Shown: piece after piece, positions 58,976 to 64,000 of the stretch | Position numbering within the stretch: position 1 is the first letter of the stretch | How the letters are laid out: each line of letters starts with the position of its first letter | DNA from: Actinoplanes solisilvae | Lineage (GTDB): Bacteria > Actinomycetota > Actinomycetes > Mycobacteriales > Micromonosporaceae | NCBI RefSeq assembly: GCF_003999975.1 | Contig: NZ_RJAC01000009.1 | Span: 1-64,000 of the forward strand | DNA: 64,000 nt | Reading direction: 5' to 3' | The notes under the pieces: model-generated | The model's input: the letters and a program-made list of their open reading frames with translations, nothing else | What the model was told of the DNA's origin: nothing | Databases searched by the model: none | Program-made: the position numbers and the translations under genes

Positions 58976-59736
58976 TCAGACGTCGCGGCGGCGGACTGCG
59001 GCGGAGGCGAGGAGCACCGCGCCGACGGCGTAGGCGGCCAGGACCGTCAGTGCGATCCAGGGGGTCAGCATCTCGAGGGTGGGGGCAGGGTCGCGCAGGG
59101 CGGCGGCCGCGTTGCTGGGCAACCAGGGCAGGACGGCTTCGGCGATGGCGTCGGGCAGCAGCAGGCCGACTACGGGCAGCAGGTAGAAGACGCTGAGCAC
59201 GGCGGCGATTGCGGCGACCGCGCCGCGCAGCAGCCAACCGGCTGCCACGCCGAGGACGGCCACGAAGGACAGGTAGACGGCGGCGCCGGACAATGATCGG
59301 GCCACACCCGCGGTGAGGGGCAGGTCTACGCCGGCTGAGCTCAGCAGCAGGTGGGCTGCGGCGAACGTGCCGAAGGTCAGGGCCAGTGACAACGCGAGCA
59401 CCGCGGCGCCTGTCGCGGTGGCGCGGGCGACGACGACCGAAGCTCGGCGAGGCACGGCGGTGAAGGTGGCGGCTGCGGGCTCGGCGGTTACCGCGAGGAC
59501 GGCGAAAGCGGCGACGATCAGCTCGGTGATGCTCAGGCCGGTCAGGGCTCCGCCCAGCGGGCCTACGTTCTCGAGGTCGGCGGGCAGGGCGCCGGCGGCT
59601 ACGCCGATGGCGGGGAACACGCCGATCGCCACGGTCAGGACTGCGGCTGAGGTGGCGAACCACCAGGTGGAGCGCAGGGTGCGCAGGCGCCGCTGTTCGG
59701 CGGACACGATTCGGGGCAGGGTCAAACCGGTGGTGG

Positions 59737-59740
<4 letters not shown>
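58976..59740 (-). CDS. ABC-2-type transporter permease
   Basis: A 254-aa protein with about six hydrophobic helices and the layout of ABC-2 permeases: an N-terminal polar segment 'SAEQRRLRTLRSTWWFATSA', then pairs of helices, and 'DPAPTLEMLTPWIALTVLAA' in the last third. It overlaps the ATPase gene by ATGA. Together they would form an exporter. Substrate unknown. Confidence 0.82.
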
Positions 59741-60642
<902 letters not shown>

Positions 60643-60648
60643 GGTGGG

Positions 60649-61512
60649 TCAGTTCCTTTCCGAGGAGCCGAGGCGCCCGCGCGTGGCGATCAGAACCACA
60701 AGACCGACCACGGCGTACGCGATGAGGTGCAGGAATCCGGCGGTCATCTCGTCACCGGGGTAGAGCGTGCGCAGCAGTCCCTCACCGAAGCCGCTGCCGG
60801 GGCCCGCGGCGTTGCCGGCGGCGTGCAGGAATCCGAGGATGAGCAGGCTGCCGGTGCGGTTCCAGACCCAGCCGGTGAGCATGCGGTACGGAATCATGAC
60901 GACGGCGAGGGCAGTGAGCAGCAGAATCGCGGCGGGCAGAGGATTTCCGACGGCGAGCGAGACGTGCTGAAGGGCGAAAACCGGGGCGACCAGGAGCGCG
61001 GCGATCACGGGACGGTGACGGCGCTGCAGGCGGGCCTGGAAGAACCCGGACCAGGCACCCTCCTCGGCCCAGTTGTTGGGTACGAGGGTGAGAACGAACG
61101 AGAGCGCGAAACCGGAGAGCAGAGCGCTCCCCCAGGAACCGGTGGGCGCACCGAGCAGAACCCGGGCCAGACCGTAGGCAACGAGCGGGACGAGCAGGAG
61201 CGCGACGGCATACCACCGCCAGGCGACCCGCCAGTCGACGAAGCGCCGCAGGAATCGCACAGCGGCCGCCCGCCCGTCAGCGACCCAGGTGATTGCGACG
61301 GCGGGCAGAAGCAGCCCGACGAGCGAGGTGGCGACGATGAACACCTGATCGGGCACGGGCACGTCGACGACCAGCGGGATGAACGCGATCGCCTGGCCGA
61401 CGGTGAACAGCCAGAGCAGGAAGGAAGTGAGCGGGTGTCGGGTGATCCATCCCGACAGGCCGGGACGGGTCGGAGCGGCGGCGGCTCCTGAGGTGGCGAG
61501 GGTGGTCTGCAT
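60649..61512 (-). CDS. CPBP-family intramembrane metalloprotease
   Basis: A 287-aa multi-helix membrane protein from ATG 61512. Motif 1 is 'NWAEEGAWSGFFQARL' (Glu-Glu-x3-x-x-Phe) and motif 2 'PVFALQHV' (His), with a third conserved His in 'LGFLHAAGNA'; these are the CPBP (CAAX/bacteriocin-processing) zinc-site residues. First gene of an operon with an ABC exporter, which suggests processing or self-protection linked to an exported peptide; no precursor gene is visible nearby. Upstream is a long hairpin (61607-61682). Confidence 0.85.
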   Translation of the reverse strand: MQTTLATSGAAAAPTRPGLSGWITRHPLTSFLLWLFTVGQAIAFIPLVVDVPVPDQVFIVATSLVGLLLPAVAITWVADGRAAAVRFLRRFVDWRVAWRWYAVALLLVPLVAYGLARVLLGAPTGSWGSALLSGFALSFVLTLVPNNWAEEGAWSGFFQARLQRRHRPVIAALLVAPVFALQHVSLAVGNPLPAAILLLTALAVVMIPYRMLTGWVWNRTGSLLILGFLHAAGNAAGPGSGFGEGLLRTLYPGDEMTAGFLHLIAYAVVGLVVLIATRGRLGSSERN

Positions 61513-61606
61513 GGCGGCTTCCTTTCTCGATGACCACCGCATCGTCGCGATCGGGGCTTGCGTGGTCCTTGCCTGCGGCTTGCATCGGGGGTGGTCGCCC
61601 TGGGAC

Positions 61607-61682
61607 GGGGTGGGCCGGGGGTGAGCAACCACTGTCTTTGAGAAGCAGCTATGACTGTGGTTGCTCACCCCCGGCCCACCCC
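61607..61682. repeat. 26-bp perfect inverted repeat (long hairpin)
   Basis: GGGGTGGGCCGGGGGTGAGC... (61607-61632) is the exact complement of 61657-61682, loop 24 nt (61633-61656). It lies in a gene-free stretch (61513-61967, about 455 bp) with no other feature seen, 95 bp upstream of the CPBP gene and about 285 bp downstream of the small gene. It is a candidate repeat family member, terminator or structured leader. Confidence 0.8.
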
Positions 61683-61967
61683 TTGCATGGCCGAAAGTCA
61701 CGCCGGGAAATGGGTCACCGGCCGCTGGCGGCAACGAAAGCCGGGCGGTCACCTCAAAGGGCGTAGGCCCTGCTGCCGCGCGGTGGTCACCACGGCGCGC
61801 AAGTAACTGCGCGCGGACCCAGGCGGTGGTCAAGCGAACGAACCGTGCCGCTCACCGACCGGGCGCGGAGCGCCCTGCAAGAGCGCAGGCCCAAAACCGG
61901 GAACGGGTCGTTGAAGGCTCGGCCCGAAGTCTTCCACCCGAAACGACGACGCGGGCAAAGGCAGCCG

Positions 61968-62312
61968 TCAGAACCGAACCACGAGCAGGTCCCCCAGATA
62001 CTCCACGTCCTCGCAGCTCAGCGCCTCCACGACCCCGCCACCCGATGCGACCTCCAGAGCGAGCGCGTCAGTACGACGCAAGGCCGCGACCAGCTCACGC
62101 ACCAGCCGCGGAACCGGAGGAGCCAGCACCAGCACCCGGACCACACCGTCGAAAGAGAGACGGGTGAGGGCGACCGCGGCGGGCAGACGATCAGGCGGCA
62201 GCGAAACGTCGACAAGCTCCCACCACACGGCGTCGACGTCGGAAGCGTCGGGGGCGAGCGACCGGGCGAGATGCCGCCGCTCAGCGGGCACCCGGCGAAG
62301 CACGGTGGTCAT
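61968..62312 (-). CDS. Small protein downstream of the AAA regulator, unknown function
   Basis: A 114-aa product from ATG 62312, 16 bp after the stop of the large regulator gene, so co-transcribed. It reads as an alternating strand-helix pattern: 'WWELVDVSLPPDRLPAAVAL', 'FDGVVRVLVLAPPVPRLVRE', 'ALRRTDALALEVASGGGVVE'. No membrane helix or signal. The codon bias is good. I recognise no family; it may be a partner or modulator of the regulator. Confidence 0.6.
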   Translation of the reverse strand: MTTVLRRVPAERRHLARSLAPDASDVDAVWWELVDVSLPPDRLPAAVALTRLSFDGVVRVLVLAPPVPRLVRELVAALRRTDALALEVASGGGVVEALSCEDVEYLGDLLVVRF

Positions 62313-62328
62313 GTGACGAGCCTGAACC

Positions 62329-64000
62329 TCAGGGCTTGCGCGATCCTTGCACGCGTGCGGCCAGGGCGACCAGGCGCGGCGCGAGGCAGACGTCGCCGAG
62401 CACGGAGCTGCGGGCGGAAGCCTCGGCGACCAGTTCGGAGGCCCGGTCGGTGCGGCCGGCGGAAAGATGGGCCTCGGCCCGCAGCAGCAGGTAGAACGGC
62501 TCGAACAGGAGTACGCCCGAGGCGGCCACGCCCTCGTACGCTTCGTCTGCGCGGAACGCCGCGGAGGGGTCACCGAGCAGCGTGTCCGACCAGGCGAGCA
62601 GGACGTGGGCGTGGCGGCCGAACTGGGGGTGGCCCTGGGCGTCGGCTGTTCGGGCGCAGGCGGCGGCCCGCCGGCGGCAGGACTCTGCGTTGCCGCGCAT
62701 CGCGAGCAGCCAGGACGCGTACAGGTCGGCCTCCATCTGGAGGTTTTCGTTGCCGGCCGCGCGTGAGGCACTCGACTGGGAGGCCCGGTTCGCGGCATCA
62801 TCGTCGCCCTGGCAGTGTGCGATGACCGCTGCGTACCCGGCGGCGGCGACTCGCACGGCGGGGACCAGCGAACTGGTCGGCAGCGAAGCGTCGAGGGTCT
62901 CGTACGCGCGCAGGTGGGTTGAGGCCTCGTCCAGGCGGCCGCGGACCGTCTGGCCCCAGCCGGCGACGAAATGTGCGGCGGCCTCGGCGGCGGGGTCCAG
63001 GCGGGAAGCCAACGCGCGCTCGGCGATGGCTACGACCTCGCCGTAGCGGCCGGTCACAGCGCGTGTGACCAGGGCGTTCACCCAGCCGGCGGTGCTCTCT
63101 GCGGGGTCGGGCTCGTCGGTGGTGCCGGTTTCGGAGGGTGGGCCGCCGCTCCAGATCCGTACTACGAACAGGCGGCTCTGGACGCTGCGGGTGAGTCGCG
63201 CGGCCTCGGCGCGGTCGGGGGCGCGGGTGGCCAGGCTCAGGGCCTGTTCGAGCAGGCGCTCGGCCTCGCGGTAGGCGTTGCGGGTGACGGCGTCGTCGGC
63301 CGCGGCGGCCAGGAAGGGGACTGCGGCGGGGCCGACTACGGGCTCGGCGAGGGTGAGGTGGCGGGCTACGGCTACGACGTCGGGTGGGGCGAGCACGCCG
63401 CGGGTGCGCAGGGTTTCGGCGAGGCGGGCGTGCAGGCGTACGCGGCGGGCCTGCGAGACGCCGCGTTCGAGGGTCTGGCGTACGAGGTCGTGGCGCAGGG
63501 CGAAGCCGGGGCCGTCCTCGACCAGCAGTTCGGCGAGCAGGGCGGTCTCGCAGGCGTCGAGCACGGCGTCGGCGTCGAGGCCGGTGACCGCGGCGAGGGT
63601 GTCGACGTCAACGGGTCCACCGGCGAGGGCGGCCACCGTGAGCAGGGCGACCGTCTGCTGCGGGAGGCGTTCGAGGCGGCGTTTGAGCACCTCTTCGACG
63701 CCGGTGGGCAGCGCCTCGTGGACGGCGGCCGGGTCGAGCCGCTGTTCGCTGCTGAGCAGCCGGACGAGTTCGCCGACGAAGAACGGGTTCCCGAGCGTAC
63801 GGCGGTGGACGGCCGCGGCGACGTCGGTGTCGGGGACGCGTCCGGAGAGGCGGCGCACGATTTCGGCGACGTCCTGGACGGCCAGGCCGGGCAGGGGCGG
63901 CCGGACGATCGTGTCGCGCCGGACGCCCTGGAGCATCGCGGCGACCGCGTCCGCGCCGGGCTCTCCGACTCGGACGGCGACGGCGAAGACCACCCCATGC
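62329..64000 (-). CDS. AAA/TPR transcriptional regulator (LuxR/SARP-type ATPase), 5' end outside window
   Basis: The C-terminal 555 or more residues of a large regulator. The visible N-terminal part has an AAA/STAND tail ('LQDVAEIVRRLSGRVPD'-like), 'TLGNPFFVGELVRLL' and 'LKRRLERLPQQTVALLTVAA' (winged helix after the NTPase). Then TPR-like helices run from about 220 to the end. The Walker A/B motifs and any DNA-binding domain lie beyond base 64000. No C-terminal LuxR helix-turn-helix is present, so a DNA-binding domain would be N-terminal (SARP/BTAD-type) or absent. The gene continues past the window end. Confidence 0.75.
   Translation of the reverse strand, partial: HGVVFAVAVRVGEPGADAVAAMLQGVRRDTIVRPPLPGLAVQDVAEIVRRLSGRVPDTDVAAAVHRRTLGNPFFVGELVRLLSSEQRLDPAAVHEALPTGVEEVLKRRLERLPQQTVALLTVAALAGGPVDVDTLAAVTGLDADAVLDACETALLAELLVEDGPGFALRHDLVRQTLERGVSQARRVRLHARLAETLRTRGVLAPPDVVAVARHLTLAEPVVGPAAVPFLAAAADDAVTRNAYREAERLLEQALSLATRAPDRAEAARLTRSVQSRLFVVRIWSGGPPSETGTTDEPDPAESTAGWVNALVTRAVTGRYGEVVAIAERALASRLDPAAEAAAHFVAGWGQTVRGRLDEASTHLRAYETLDASLPTSSLVPAVRVAAAGYAAVIAHCQGDDDAANRASQSSASRAAGNENLQMEADLYASWLLAMRGNAESCRRRAAACARTADAQGHPQFGRHAHVLLAWSDTLLGDPSAAFRADEAYEGVAASGVLLFEPFYLLLRAEAHLSAGRTDRASELVAEASARSSVLGDVCLAPRLVALAARVQGSRKP

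Overview
The window is GC-rich (about 70 percent by eye) with strong G/C bias at codon third positions, GTG and TTG starts, many secreted carbohydrate-active enzymes, twin-arginine-like signal peptides and frequent 'cgtacg' words. This fits a filamentous actinobacterium, most likely Micromonosporaceae (Actinoplanes-like). That placement is an inference from composition and gene content; no rRNA is present to test it.

Layout. 0.2-7.3 kb: VOC protein, a GNAT remnant, an HTH protein, lipoproteins, a DUF916/WxL-like surface protein, and a secreted purple-acid-phosphatase-like enzyme preceded by tandem 11-bp PHO-box-like repeats. 7.5-11.7 kb: small proteins, a DNA-ligase remnant, a MIP channel, SDR and MDR oxidoreductases, and type B ribosomal protein L31. 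11.9-17.3 kb: a cyclase/ThDP-enzyme operon, a histidine kinase broken by an internal deletion, and a DUF4166/SRPBCC pair divergent from a TetR gene over two palindromes. 17.4-18.95 kb: a mobile element carrying only tnpB but bounded by 26-bp terminal inverted repeats.

21-33 kb is the most interesting region. It holds an RpiR regulator, ornithine-cyclodeaminase-like protein, two aromatic-amino-acid-lyase (HutH-like) proteins, a DUF899 protein, LacI regulator, amidohydrolase, cysteine-dioxygenase-like cupin and a complete OpuC/ProU-type quaternary-amine ABC transporter. Both lyases lack the serine needed to form the MIO prosthetic group: the Ala-Ser-Gly triad reads Ala-Ala-Gly in one and Gly-Thr-Gly in the other. 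I infer an uncharacterised catabolic locus, perhaps for a betaine-type amino acid. An AT-rich island of palindromes and two sets of tandem repeats lie inside it.

33.4-51.4 kb: a DUF998 protein, a broken zinc alcohol dehydrogenase, a seven-bladed-propeller/tyrosinase fusion with a coupled DUF2182 membrane protein, a 1353-aa pseudo-protease/NTPase/WD40 protein, a GH99-like hydrolase, a broken FAD monooxygenase with its TetR, a tRNA-like element, and miscellaneous small genes. 51.5-58.6 kb: a three-gene operon of secreted arabinan/pectin-type glycosidases with LacI-type palindromes upstream. 59-64 kb: a CPBP protease/ABC exporter operon, a 26-bp perfect hairpin, and a large AAA-type regulator that runs off the end.

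At least five genes are remnants (GNAT, DNA ligase, histidine kinase, zinc ADH, FAD monooxygenase). Three of them share the same lesion, an internal in-gene deletion with a frame change, so the region looks like eroding accessory chromosome.
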